Source: Arcuatula senhousia (Eukaryota > Mollusca > Bivalvia > Mytilida > Mytilidae). Taken from it: a stretch of DNA of 64,000 nucleotides. The translations under genes were made by a program, and so were the position numbers. The notes beneath the pieces were generated by a model, which did no database searches, had not been told where the DNA came from, and saw only the letters and a list, made by a program, of their open reading frames with translations. This document shows positions 48,298-60,255 of this stretch, one piece after another. The stretch covers positions 25,883,275 to 25,947,274 of the forward strand of contig OZ020308.1 of assembly GCA_963971305.1 (NCBI GenBank), read 5' to 3'. The first letter of the stretch is position 1. Every line of letters begins with the position of its first letter.

Positions 48298-49291
48298 ATT
48301 GAAAACGTTAACTCTTCTGACACTTTAAGTCCAATTGGAACCAAACTTAGTATAGTTGTTTATATGCATTAAGTGTTTAGAACTAATGTGGGGGTTTGTG
48401 ATTCATCGTAAACAAGGCCGCTGTTGCTAAAAACAGAACATAGGGGGAAATGCAATTTTATGCTAATAACTCAAAATGGTGACAGATTTTAAAATTCTGA
48501 TTGAGAACAAAAGTGACCAGCACCTCAAGATTTACCAGCTCTGAAATTTGTAAGAAGATCCAACATCCCATGTAGGAGCTATTGCCCTTTTTGTGATTTT
48601 TTGCTTATTTTGCACCTATTAAGCTCAATATCTTAAAAACTATACAAGATATTTGAGAAATGTAAATTTCACACTGATAAGCACATCCATATCTACAAAA
48701 TATGTAAAGGGTAAACGTTGTTGGACCCGCTCTTTAAGGGGTTATTCCCCTTAGAATGTCAAAATTGATTATTTTCTCTGCATTTCCTGATTACATTGAA
48801 AACGATAACTCCTCTGACACTTTAAGTCCAATTGGAACCAAACTTAGTATAGTTGTTTATATGCATTAAGTGTTTAGAACTAATGTGGGGGTTTGTGATT
48901 CATCGTAAACAAGGCCGCTGTTGCAAAAAACAGAACATAGGGGGAAATGCAATTTTATGCTAATAACTCAAAATGGTGTCAGATTTTAAAATTCTGATTG
49001 AGAACAAAAGTGACCAGCACCTCAAGATTTACCAGCTCTGAAATTTGTAAGAAAATCCAACTACCCATGTAGGAGCTATTGCCCTTTTTGTGATTTTTTG
49101 CTTATTTTGCACCTATTAAGCTCAATATCTTAAAAACTATACAAGATATTTGAGAAATGTAAATTTCACACTGATAAGCACATCCAGATCTACAAAATAT
49201 GTAAAGGGTAAACGTTGTTGGACCCGCTCTTTAAGGGGTTCTTCCCCTTAGAATGTCAAAATTGATTATTTTCTCTGCATTTCCTGATTAC
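48298..49291 (+). repeat. Two near-identical ~497-bp tandem units
   Basis: The unit starting cattgaaaacg at 48298 repeats at 48795 and partly at 49292. The first two differ at only a few positions, much less than other units of the composite, so this duplication is recent or has been homogenised. Confidence 0.85.
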
Positions 49292-49979
49292 ATTGAAAAC
49301 GATAACTCCTCTGACACCATAAGTCTAATTGAAACCAAACTTATTATGATTATTTATTAGCATTATTTGTATAGAACTGATATGGGGACTTTTAATTGGC
49401 TGTAAAGCATGGCCACTGTAGCTAAAAAAAACATTAGGGTAAATTGCAGTTTTTTTCAAAAAACTCAAAAAGCTTTGGATGACAGCTATTTAAATTCTGA
49501 TTGAGGACAAAAGTGATCAACACCTCATGATCAACCAGCCCTGAAATTTTGAAGAAGATCTAACAACCCAAAAAAGAGTAATTACCCTTTTTTATTTTTT
49601 ATTTTCTATCAATTTTGCACTTACAAAAATGTATTTAGCTAAATATCTTTAAATTTATATGAGATACTTAAGAAATGTAAATTGCATATTGTTTAGCACA
49701 TCATGATCTACAAAATATGAAATAAGGTCAAGATTGTAATACTGTTCATTTTTTAGGTTATTTCTTTTAGAATGTTGAAGGAAAGAAAATTATTTAAAGA
49801 TTTCAATTGCTAAAATATTACTCTGAACAAGCATAACTACATTAAGTTAAACCATATTGTCAGATGAACCCCTATTAAGCATATGACGTACCCTTTCAAT
49901 GTCAAATAGATTTTGCCTTATAACCTATACTTCAGGCACATATGTCAGGTGAGCGATTCAGGCTCTTGGGAGCCTCTTG

Positions 49980-51587
49980 TTCTAAATTCATATAAATGAC
50001 AAATTCAAATTTATCATGTAAATATGCCATGATAAGTTAGTCTTTAACCCTATCTGCAAAGGACGGGCAAATAGTGTTTGGATCCGTTCAGCTCTTCCTT
50101 CATTCGTCCGTCCTTCCCAAATGTTGCAGGATGGGACATTATGTCTAATGGGCATATTCTTGTTCTTTTTTCCAAAGTAATTGCTATTTTTCTCTAAAAT
50201 ATGCGGCTGGTAGGGAATTATGTGGACTCTTAGAATGATTTTTAATATGGTTTCAGTTTGTTTTTATCAGCTCAGCAATCTTTGATTACATTGTTTTAAC
50301 TGACCATTAACCCATGACTAAAAAGACGTTTGCTTTTTTGCGACATCAACTTCCAATTGTATTTATTCCAATTTTTCTCCCGTTGCTATAGGTGAGTGTT
50401 TTCTAATGTTGAATATTTCCTAATGTTGTTGTCTGTCTTTAAACTTTGCCTTTTCTGACTTTTGATATTTGAATGAATGTCCCATTGGTTGCTTCTGTGA
50501 TACATCTTCATATGATTGTCCCATGATTTTTATTTTTTGTTGACAGAAAATTAATATCGTTATAAATAGCTGAGATTGATTAAGAAATCCTTCATATTTT
50601 ATGTCTAGGTTAAATTAAAACGACCCTCGATCTATATGAGCATGCACTTTTTGTGATCAGTAGTAGATTCAAAACTGCTTTATTTTTTGCCATTATAATG
50701 TCATTACTCCACATCTCATGAGACATTTTCAATATTTTAATTTATCTTCTATATAAATAGTAAATATGGTTTTTGATCAGTCAAAGATCTATTAAATTTG
50801 ACAATGTTGAACTGACATCATGATGATGGTCTATCTGTTGCAGTTAAAGAACAGAAGTCACATTTGTAACTTACCTGTTAAAGCCAAAAGTTTAGTTGAG
50901 TATATAAAGGTAATAAATAAATTACCAAACTTGGAGGATCAATCTCAATGTCCAAGAGAAAAGACAAATATGGAAGACACATCTTTTGGGGGTTGTAACT
51001 TCTTTGTAAGACTTTGTGGTAAATGAATAACTTGAAAGGTATAATACCTAGACATCTGATATTAAGTATACAGACACTTGGGATGTACTAAAGGACTAGA
51101 TAGATTGCGAATGAGTTTCACATTGGTGCTGCCAGGCAAGTTATACTATTAGTGGTCACACTTGTTATTAAACGCTATTATACACACAGAAAGGGCACTC
51201 TCAAATGTTAATATTGACAGGGTTAATATTTATTTGGGAGCTAAACAGTTCTTGAATGCAAAATTTTCATTTGTTTTATCTGCCACGAATAAATGATAAA
51301 AGTAAGAAAATCATATCCTCAATTATAGATTTTTACATTGTCATTGATTGCTTGATTCTGTACATATCCGGCTTTTTTTAACGTTATAGACTAATGTTTT
51401 TGAAACTCAGATTTGAAATAAAATGTAACCTTTGCACATATCTTTCTTATGCTTAACAGCACACCGCCTTCAGATTGAGATAAAATGTCCAGATTGAAAA
51501 TTTAGACAATTTTGTGTCAATGATCACGAATTCAACATTTGAATTATCAATGTCATTCGTCTAAAAAGTGATTGATTCGATTTTACA
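49980..51587. other. Flank of the first TRIM-like gene, small repeat remnants
   Basis: Contains a short stem-loop-element remnant (about 50058-50163: ggacgggcaaatag, cgtccgtcc, ggacattatgtct, attcttg) and another 3' end (51098-51170, ggtcacacttg). The stretch 50440-50900 is similar to 57330-57750 downstream of the second TRIM-like gene, part of a local duplication. No gene is supported. Confidence 0.45.
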
Positions 51588-53258
51588 TCACCATACAAAG
51601 TTTTCTAGTTCATATATTTTGGCTCCTTGTTCTTTGTTTCCATAGCATCCTATATACACATTTCTTGCAAAACACAAACACAATGGCTGTTGTTCTATTC
51701 CTATTGTTCTTGTTTCAATCAATGTCAATAGGTCTCCTTCTTCATTGAGAACATGTAACAAAAAGTTAAATGAATCAGTAACAACAAAGTTATCAGAAGG
51801 AGTGGCGGTGATATTGATGGGGAAAAAAAGATTTTCCTTATTGTTGAAAGAGTTATTGCCAATGTATATATTTTTGACGCCGTTCTGATCGAGTAGGATA
51901 ACCCGGCCTCTCTTCTCTGCTACTAAATCTACAACACCAATACAGCTTTGACTTGTACAAGAAATGCTATACGGCAAGACGAATGAAGGTTCACCATCGA
52001 ACTTGTAAACTTTCTCCCGGTGTCCTGCTTTATTCATTATGACAATCAGCCAGATTTTTGTGCCAGTCTCGACAGTCTTACTACAAGCAACGATAACTTT
52101 TTTACTATTAATATCTACATGGATGGAGCCTGGTTGATAAGGTGACACGTCACACATTGAATCTTTAAGATCCTTGCTTCCAATCGGAAGGATTTTTAAC
52201 ACGGGAGAACGTTCAATAGCAAGAAGTAGGTTTCCACTTTTCAAAAGTGATGCTCTTGCAAAAATATTTAGTTCTTGGAGTGTTTGAATGCTTTCAAAGT
52301 TTAGACTAACTTTTTGTAGACAATTATCTTTATAATCATTTAGCCAAAATGTTTGGTTTCCACAATCTATTATATAGTAACATGTCCGTAGGCTTGTATT
52401 GTAGATTTTCACTATATTTGGCGTGGTGTTTAGCTCAGATAACTTGTCAATTTGAAGTTTACTACAAGTCAGATCTCCGGGAACAAACTTCATTGTAGAC
52501 AGCATATGTGATAAGGTTTGCTGCTCGTGTGAATAACAGGCCAAGTTCAGTGAATCTTTTTCGGTGAAAATATTTTTAGTTGTGTCGTGCATACTTAGCA
52601 AGTTGTCAAGCTCCTCTTTTCTTTTCTCTGCAGTTTTAATGGTTTCCTCAACTTGTCTTTCCTGTGATTCTATAAGCCCCAATACTTTATTGTAGTTGGT
52701 GTCATTTTCATCAAAGAGGTCCTGTGCATTTTCTTCTGCTGCTTTTATCATTGCTTGCTTTTGGTTTTCTATGGCCTTGTTTGTGCTCTCAAAAACATGT
52801 TGGTGTAGATATCTGGTTTTCCTTAGTCTAGCTTGCTCATCATCCTTAAGACTTTCTACCATCTTGCTCAAGTTAAGTTTAAGCTCGACCACCTTCTCAG
52901 CTTTTTTCTGATATTCTTCTTCGATTTCGACTAGTTCATGGCCCTTATGAGTTTTAGCTACACAAGTAGAGCACACAAGAATATCACACCATTCACAAAA
53001 AAGCCAGCATTGTTTTCCAGAATGTTCTCCACACTTAAATTTGGAAAAATCAGATTCAGGATCCTTTATGTCGATAATTGTATGGTCTGAGGCAGAGGCA
53101 AATTTACTATGAACTTTTTCACGACATCGATGACACATCACCAATTTACACTCGAAACACTTCCACTTAACTTTAGGATCAGTCTCACATAGTCTACAGG
53201 TCAACACTTTCTGACCTTTTAGTGAAGAAAATTTCGAGAGATTGTCTTTGGCAGCCAT
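51588..53258 (-). CDS. B-box / coiled-coil / propeller protein (TRIM-like, no RING)
   Basis: A single-exon coding region of 556 residues starts at MAAKDNLSKFSSLKGQK (ATG at 53258). Seven further open codons upstream lack an ATG and include a likely acceptor (cttgtggttcag), suggesting a 5' untranslated intron. B-box 1 uses C21, C24, C34, C37, C42, C45, H50 and H59. B-box 2 is canonical: C76xxH79, C88xxC91, C96xxC99, H104xxH107. Residues about 115-230 are a coiled coil for oligomerisation. Residues about 280-556 have the repeated beta-strand pattern of an NHL-like propeller (for example FVVTDSFNFLLHVLNEEGD). No RING precedes the B-boxes, so ubiquitin-ligase activity is not expected from this chain alone. 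Bivalves have large expanded families of this type, often linked to immune response; that role is an inference here. Confidence 0.9.
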   Translation of the reverse strand: MAAKDNLSKFSSLKGQKVLTCRLCETDPKVKWKCFECKLVMCHRCREKVHSKFASASDHTIIDIKDPESDFSKFKCGEHSGKQCWLFCEWCDILVCSTCVAKTHKGHELVEIEEEYQKKAEKVVELKLNLSKMVESLKDDEQARLRKTRYLHQHVFESTNKAIENQKQAMIKAAEENAQDLFDENDTNYNKVLGLIESQERQVEETIKTAEKRKEELDNLLSMHDTTKNIFTEKDSLNLACYSHEQQTLSHMLSTMKFVPGDLTCSKLQIDKLSELNTTPNIVKIYNTSLRTCYYIIDCGNQTFWLNDYKDNCLQKVSLNFESIQTLQELNIFARASLLKSGNLLLAIERSPVLKILPIGSKDLKDSMCDVSPYQPGSIHVDINSKKVIVACSKTVETGTKIWLIVIMNKAGHREKVYKFDGEPSFVLPYSISCTSQSCIGVVDLVAEKRGRVILLDQNGVKNIYIGNNSFNNKENLFFPINITATPSDNFVVTDSFNFLLHVLNEEGDLLTLIETRTIGIEQQPLCLCFARNVYIGCYGNKEQGAKIYELENFVW

Positions 53259-53512
53259 ATGTAAAATTCTGAACCACAAGTGAGTTGATAAATGTAGATA
53301 GTGTTAATTAATATATTGGTTTATCAAATACCACTTTTGTCAAAGTTTATAGTTAAAAATACCATAAAATGTGATGTGTTATATAACATATTATTAAGGT
53401 TAAAGGTAGAACTTTATAAACTTTATCTGTTATATCACATGACTCGATCAGTTGATTCTGATATGACCTGATATACATGTTAGAAAATGTGACTTTATTT
53501 TTATACACCACT

Positions 53513-53890
53513 CGTAAGAGAGGGGGCTATATTGCACTCACTTTGTCCGTCCGTCCGGGACAATATCTCAGCTTCTATTGAATGGATTAATTTTAAATTT
53601 GGTAAACATCATGAGCGTGATGAGATGTACATGTCCTCTTCGTTCTAGGTCAGTCACTGATCTACTCCTGTTTTCTGAACGAGCTTAGTCTATTTTAAGG
53701 GTCAAAATGGAAAAAAAATCATAACAGATTTCTCAGCTTCTATTGAAAGGATTGATTTTTAATTCGGTATACAGCTTATACTGTGCCTCACCTTTCCAGG
53801 TCATTCGGTCATCTACTTCCTGTTTTTCGAATGGTTGAGTGGGGGTACGCCACTCTGGGTACGCTTAGCACGACTTAGTGCAAACCCTTG
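53513..53890 (+). mobile_element. Stem-loop-ended element, ATACACCACTC family
   Basis: Begins after TTTTT with ATACACCACTCGTAAGAG and tccgtccgtccg, ends GAGTGGGGGTACGCC, the hairpin GCACgacttaGTGC and CCTTG. CCACTC and GAGTGG are subterminal inverted repeats. Two internal units share ctcagcttctattgaa. Confidence 0.6.
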
Positions 53891-53904
53891 TTGTCATTGT
53901 CTTG

Positions 53905-55540
53905 GTTTTTCTTTTTTCTTGGATATATGTTAGATTGATCATCCTAGTTCAATAGTTTTGTTGTTACCTTTATGTACATACTCTGATTATAATGTTTTTC
54001 ATATGGTGTTTAAAATAAACAAATGGTCGATATCATCCGTGCTGGATTTGACTTCCCTTTTCGAACTTTTTTGCTTTTAGTACCTTTCGTTCATAATTTT
54101 GGTTTTTGATCTTCCCATGTATTGACTCAAATGCTGCTGATCCTTGAAATGTCGATATACAACATAACCAAATTAACCGTTTTATACCCGTTTTTGGTAT
54201 TTGCAATTTGAAACCATTGGGTTGATAACCGCTGCTGGTGAACCAGGGGTCCCCGAGGGTAATCACAAGCTTGGTCGTCAGATTTGTCTGACATGAATTA
54301 CCCAATACATTTCTAATATTTCTGTCATTGAAACCAATTGTTAAATTCAAAATTGTTTTAAAAACAGGTTTATTTCCTTGTTTTGCGCATGGTCGATATC
54401 CTCGCTGCTGGTTTTGAACTTTTTTTTTGAGGAAACCCCTTGAGATATTGATACACAACATAACCAAATTAACCGTTTCATACCCGTTTATCGTATATGT
54501 ATTTTCAGACTTTCAATTTTTCAAAATACATGTTCTATGAGTAGCTCAAAGTTGGATCTCTTTCAATTTTGCTAAGTACTTAGTTTCCATCATAAATCAA
54601 GACTTTGGAAATTATCAGTAATTAAAGTGTTAATGTTGAATTATAATTAAAAGGCATGATATTGATCAACACAATTGTAAATGCCTACAAAATACTATTT
54701 TTCATCTTTTTTGGATATTTGGAGGTGCAAACTTTTATGATGACACAATGGTTCTGAGATTTTTTTCTGGGGAAGGGGAGGGCGGTAATAAAGAAGAGTT
54801 GTCGATAAGATATGGTTACCCCGAGGTGCAACAGACGGATGCCCCTATCACAATTCATACTCTCGCTTTTCAATGCTGTTTTAATGACCCAACAGTATGG
54901 AGTATACTTGCTCTTGATACAAGGACACTTTAACCAATTATTTGAAGGCCCATTTCAGCAGATAACTGATTTCTTTATCACCGGTCACAAGACTCAACAT
55001 GTTGATATGATAAATTAGTTTGTGAACAGGTTTAGTGAAAATAACTGGATAAAGTATCTTTACCGGATTGTTTGTTTTTCACCTAGCTTCCAAATACCTT
55101 GATTATGCATTGAGTTTGAATATAAATTATAATCTTATTAATAATATCATTTTCTTATGGGTGGATTGGGAAGGAAAGAGGGAGAGAAGTGGAGAAAATG
55201 CCTTGATTTGTTTTATGGCAAAATTTACCTAAAACTGTCGATGAATTTTGAAAACGTGGTCTAAATAGTCTCATGCAGTGTCACAATTGCAATTGCTTTC
55301 AATTTACATAAAATGATCGCTTTTATGATATTGAGATAAGTTTAGCTTCTAACTTTTTAGGTTTTTATGGCTCATGCATACAAATTTAAAAACTATGAAT
55401 TGAGGCTTCCGAAATTTTTGACTTTATGTAGTAGATTTTTTATCTGTTTCTTTATCTGTAAATCTAAAAAAGCTTAACAGGATGACAGTTAATGTTTGAA
55501 AGTCCTACATGTAATGCTTTGATGAATTTAGAGATAATCT
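53905..55540. other. Intergenic DNA with a ~370-bp tandem pair
   Basis: 53905-53975 resembles the RT-element tail seen at 60195-60250 (gattgatcat, atagttttgttgttaccttt). Two diverged copies of a segment (atggtcgatat ... acataaccaaattaaccgtt) lie at 54019-54200 and 54385-54490. The 144-codon minus-strand frame across them (54033-54467) has no recognisable domain and is not called. Confidence 0.45.
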
Positions 55541-56045
55541 TTGCAAATTATTAATTTTCCTAATCTACAGAGCAATATACCTACTTCCCCTGCATACGGT
55601 GTTTATATTTCACAACTAACTCGATATGCTAGAGCTTGCACACATTTCACAGATTTTTTTATCAGACACCGATTTCTTCGTGACCGACTTTTGGAGCAGG
55701 GCTATAAGAAAATACGTCTCATACGAACCCTAAAACAATTCTTTCTTCGGTATTAGCCACAAGTAGAAAAGTTCAAAATTGAGTTAAAAGATATGGTAGT
55801 TAATTGTTTTAATTAGTGTTTGACTGGTCTGCTGTACTGAGATGATCACCTCAATATCCCAATTGTGTCTCACAACTATGTTGTGTTCTATGGTCATTAC
55901 CGGATCCTAAGATCGCAATGGAAGAGGGAGGTTTGACGCCATAAAACCTGGTTTAACCCACCATTTCGTTTGAAATGCCTGTACCAAGTCAGGACCATTG
56001 CGATCCACCAATTCTCCGGTATGACTGATTCGTTTTAGTATTAGG
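55541..56045 (+). pseudogene. 3' tail of a reverse-transcriptase retroelement, copy 1
   Basis: The frame reads SNIPTSPAYGVYISQLTRYA, RACTHFTDFFIRHRFLRDRL and LEQGYKKIRLIRTLKQFF before TAG. I recognise this as the characteristic C-terminal tail of an invertebrate RT family (AYGVYISQL, then a charged helix). Upstream catalytic RT sequence is absent, so this is a 5'-truncated relic. The untranslated tail (gaagagggaggtttga, ccaagtcaggaccattgcga) is shared with copy 2. Confidence 0.65.
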
Positions 56046-56079
56046 TGGACATGAAACTTGTTATCTTAATGCTCAGTAG

Positions 56080-57023
56080 TAACCCCGCTTGAAAAGTGGG
56101 GGGTATATAGTGATAGGGGTGTCCGTCCGTCCGTCCGTCCGTCCTTCCGTTACACTTCAGGGTACCCATCTCTTATCCGCAACTCCTCCTAAACCCCTCG
56201 ATAGATTTTCCTGAAACTTACATACAATTTTTGTGACATAATGTAGATGTGCACCTACTATCTTAAAATTTTATCAGAATGATTTTGGGGGTTTCCTATA
56301 GCAAAACATGTACTTAGCCATTCTACTATATGGGGTACCCATCTATTATCGGCACCTCCTCCTAAATCCCTAGATGGATTTTCATGAAATTTACACACAA
56401 TCTTTGCGACATAATGTAGATGTGCACCTACTATTTTAGAATTTGATCAGAATGTTTTTGGGGTTTTTCATGGCGAAACATGGACTTAGCCATTCTTTTA
56501 CATAGGGGTACCCATCTCTTATCCGCAACTCGTCCTAAACCCCTTGATGGATTTTCATGAAACCTTAACACTACTATTTTACTTAGCACTTACTATTTTA
56601 AAATTTGATCAGAATGATTTTTGGGGTTTCCCATAGCAAAACATGTACTTAGCCATTCGACTACAAGAAGGTACCCATCTCTTATCCGCAACTCCTCCTA
56701 AATCGCTTGATGGATTTTCATGAAACCTACACACAATATTTGTAACATAATTCTGTTGTGCACCTACTACCGGTATTTTGAAACTTGATCAGAATGATTT
56801 TGGGGTTTCCCATAGCAAAACATGAACTCATCTATTCGCCTACATGGGGGTACCCATATCTTATCGGCAACTCCTCTTAAACCCCTTGATGTTTTTTCAT
56901 GAAACTTTCACACAATCTTTGTGTCATAATGTAGATGTGCACCACCTATTTTAAAATTTTGCTTGATTAATGTTTCTGGGGCGGGGGTATTTATTTGTGA
57001 GCTGCTGCTCACAGTTTTTCTAG
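56080..57023 (+). mobile_element. Stem-loop-ended element, ACCCCGC family
   Basis: Begins AACCCCGCTTGAAAAG with a CCCCgctt/aaGTGGGG hairpin and (GTCC)n at 56119-56145. Ends GGGGCGGGGGT, the hairpin GTGAGC-tgct-GCTCAC and TTTTTCTAG before T. ACCCCGC and GCGGGGGT are subterminal inverted repeats. Five ~165-bp tandem units fill it (aactcctcctaaacccc). The CTAG-T end a few bases after a hairpin is the classical Helitron 3' pattern. Confidence 0.8.
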
Positions 57024-58226
57024 TTTTTGATAGAATTTTGTGAACAATGAATTGCATGAAAAGTATAATAGCTAGGCATCTGATATTTGGTTAACAGACA
57101 CTTTTTGTGTTCATATCAAGAAATGAAAATTTTGGTAGTTGATTTCAGTGATGGTGTCGGCCAGCGAAACATGCATTTAATGGGTACACTTGTTAGAGAT
57201 TATTTTGTCAGCAAAACACAAACTTAATATTGATTTAATAATTTTTGCTAGTAACGTTATCATAAATGCATTGCTGTTTATAGTTTGTTTGTATTTTGGT
57301 TTTCTTGTGTGTTCTTATTTAATGTTTCTTAGATTGTTGTCTTTTGTGTCAACTGATTTTGCCTTTGTATTTGCCCTTTCTAACTTTCTGACATTTAAAA
57401 AATATGCCTCATTGGTTACTTCGATAGTATATAATTGTTAACAGAAAACTGTTATCTTAAATAAATGAAACTGGTTTTTATTTGCATTTTATGTATGAAA
57501 CCAATTACAATGGCTATCTATATACAAGGCTACTGGTTGTTTTCCATTGCAAATTCGAAATTTTCTGTATATTTGGTATTTTTGTCATTATAACGCTATT
57601 ATTCCACATCTCATAAAACCTTATTATTTAATGTTTTTTCTCCATATTTTAATGGTAAATACGGTTTTTGATAAATTTTAAAAGTCACTTAAAACATTTG
57701 CAGTAAAAGAAAAAAATGTTACCAGTAATTTTCATTTACCCGTTATGTTAGAAACACTCCTTCAATGTTAGTTGAATTGAATGAATTATTGTAAGGTCTT
57801 TTTTATTAAAAGATATAATAGACACAGGAAAAAATACTTTGATTTGCAAATATATACAATGGTAAATGTTCTATGGGAGTTGAAAGCTTTTTAAAAAACA
57901 ACAAAAAATCCATTTGTCATGCCTCTTATGTAAATATGATAAAAGTGATCACATCAGAATCCTCAGGTATCAAATTTTAACTTTGTCAACTATGATTAAT
58001 GTCCTTATTGGAATTTTGTTAAATTATGAAGAAAAATGTTTTTAAAATTAAGCATGCTTTGGCCAAGACTTTTGCACTAATCCTTATTGCCTAGCACAAT
58101 TCACATTAAATGAAACAAAGAAATTTTCAAGTTGAAAGTACTTTTGACACAGATCATGAATTCATCATTGGAAGAATCATTGTCCTAGGTCTGAAAAGTG
58201 TTTAGATAGAGAGTTATGAAATAACT
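57024..58226. other. Downstream flank of the second TRIM-like gene
   Basis: 57052-57195 ends with a stem-loop-element tail (ggtgtcggccagcgaaac, tacacttg) and resembles 51024-51170. 57330-57750 is a diverged copy of 50440-50900. No gene is supported; the open frame at 57190-57441 is low-complexity. Confidence 0.45.
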
Positions 58227-59825
58227 TCACCACACAAAGTTTTCTAATTCATATATTTTTGCTCCTTCTTCTTTGCTACTACTGCTGCATCCTATAAACA
58301 CATTGCCAGCAAAACATAAAGAAATTGGTTCTTGTTCTATTCCTAATTCTCTTGTTTTAATAAATGTAAGTAACTCTCCTTCATCATTGAGAAAATGTAA
58401 GCAAAACTCATTTGCATCAGTAACAACAAAGTTATCAGATGATGTGGCAGTGATATTGATTGGTGTGAAAGGATTTTCCTGATTGTTGATAGAGCTATGA
58501 CCATTGTATATATTTTTAACACTATGCTGATCAAGTAGGATAACTTGACCTCTACCATCCTCTTCTAAAAGATCTGCTACCCCAATACGACCTTGGCTTG
58601 TACAAGAAATGTTCCATGGCATGGTAAATAAAGGTTTATTTTCACCGTCATATTGGTAAACCTTCTCATTGTGTCCAGCTTCATTCATCACTACAACCTG
58701 CCAGAGCTTTGTACCTGTTTCATCTGTCATTCCACAACCAATGATAACTTGGTCATTATGATGATTGACATGAACGGAAATGGCCCCATAAGGTGAGACA
58801 TCGTACACTGAATCCTTGAGTTCTTTGCTTCCTTTAGGGAGAAGTTTTAACACTGGAAAAACCATGGCAACAAGTAAGTCTCAATTTCTCAAAAGTGATG
58901 GCCTTCCTGAAAGTTTGAATTCTTGAAGTATTTTGATGGCTTCAGTTTGAAGATTTATATGTTGTAGACATTTATCATCAATACAATCATTTATCCAAAA
59001 TGTTTTGTCACCACAAGATATGATCTCCAAACATCTTTCTAGACTGGATGTGTATGTGTTCAATATTTTTGGTGTAGTGTTTTTTTCAGATAATTTGTCT
59101 TTTTGAAGTTTACCAAATATTGATTGGATATATGTCAGCTCTCCAGGAAAAAACTTCAGTGTAGGCAGCATTAGTAGGTTTTGTTGCCCAATTGGTTTAG
59201 AAGGCATGTTAAAAGCATCTTTTTGGGCGAAAATATTATTGAATGTGTCCTTCATACTGATCAAGTTGTCAAGCTCTTTTTGTTTCTGCTCAGCAGTTTT
59301 TATGGTCTCTTCAACTTGCCTTTCCTCGGTTTCTATATCTTTTAATACATTTTTGTAGGTTTTGTCATTTTCATCCTGAAGATTTTGTGCATAATTCTCA
59401 ACTGCGTTTATAATTGCTTGCTTTTGGTCTTCGATGGCTGTTTTTGTGCTATTATAGAAATGTTGGTGTAGATATGTGGTTTTCCTTAGTTTAGCTTGAT
59501 CATCATTCTTGAGGCTATCTACCAGTTTGCTCAAGTTCAGTTTTAGTTCCCCTACCTTCACAACTTTGCTTTGATATCCTTCTTCTATTTCAACTAGTTC
59601 ATGTTTCTTATGAGTTTTAGCCACACAGGTAGAGCACACAAGAATATCACACGATTGACAGAATAGAAAGCATTGTTGTCTAACATGTTCTTTGCACTTA
59701 AGTTTAGAAAAGTCGACCTTATCGTCAGTTTCCGAATGTTTATCTAAATCCTTTATGTCTACAATTGTATGATCGAAGGCAGAGGCAAACTTACTATGGA
59801 CTTTTTCACAACAGCTTGCACACAT
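58227..59825 (-). pseudogene. TRIM-like duplicate, N-truncated and interrupted by one in-frame stop
   Basis: This is a diverged copy of the 51588-53258 gene. Reading the minus strand from 59825, MCASCCEKVHSKFASAFDHT follows the second half of B-box 1; B-box 2 is complete (CKEH, CQSC, CSTC, HKKH), then the coiled coil. At 58881-58883 a TGA occurs where the intact gene has Gly (SLLRN-stop against SLLKSGN). The frame then continues unchanged through the propeller (58866 down to 58227), ending YELENFVW like its partner. There is no frameshift. Homology to the partner's N-terminus is lost near 59812, where the sequence joins a retroelement tail. It could be a recent pseudogene, a recoded stop or an assembly error. 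Confidence 0.8.
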
Positions 59826-60255
59826 TTCACAGATTTTTGATCAGACACCGATTTATTCGTGACCGACTTCTGGAGCAGGGCTATAAGAAAATACGTCTCA
59901 TACGATCCCTAAAAAAATTCTTTCTTCGTTATCAGCCACTGGTAGAAAAGTTCAAAATTGTTTTAATTAGTGTTTGACTGGTCTGCTGTACTGAGATGAC
60001 TACCTCAATATCCCTATTGTGTCTCAAAACTATGTTGTGTTTTATGGTCATTATCGGATCCTATGATCGCAATGGAAGAGGGAGGTTTGGTGCCATAAAA
60101 CCTGGTTTAACCCACCATTTCGTTTGAAATGCCTGTACCAAGTCAGGACCATTGCGATCCACCTATGCTCCGGTATGACTGATTCGTTTTTGTCATTTTC
60201 TCTGGACTATGAGATTGATCATTCAAGTTCGGTAGTTTTGTTATTACCTTTATTT
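59813..60255 (+). pseudogene. 3' tail of a reverse-transcriptase retroelement, copy 2
   Basis: It carries the same coding relic as copy 1 (RHRFIRDRLLEQGYKKIRLI), one frameshift away at the start, then the same untranslated tail through tggtttaacccaccatttcg to ttcggtagttttgttattac. The plus-strand relic abuts the truncated 5' end of the minus-strand TRIM copy. Confidence 0.65.

Larger units (their letters stand above)
45001..49979 (+). mobile_element. Composite of stem-loop-ended elements, outer copy
   Basis: Starts after TTTTT with AGCTCACCTGACC and its hairpin and ends GTCAGGTGAGCG, the hairpin GGCTCttGGGAGCC and CTCTTG. A complete second copy of the same family is nested at 45546-47020. 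A possible fusion point lies near 47855 (gtcaggtgagct followed by a new gttcatcgtccg start). From about 48298 it contains ~497-bp tandem units, two of them nearly identical. No coding region is seen. Confidence 0.7.

Noticed and set aside
50820..51026. 68-codon plus-strand open frame, and an antisense CAG|GTAAGT donor at about 50868-50878
   Set aside because: Neither links to an exon that continues a frame; the segment is part of the duplicated TRIM flank.
54033..54467. 144-codon minus-strand open frame
   Set aside because: It spans a diverged tandem pair, has no recognisable domain, and no neighbouring exon or start context supports it.
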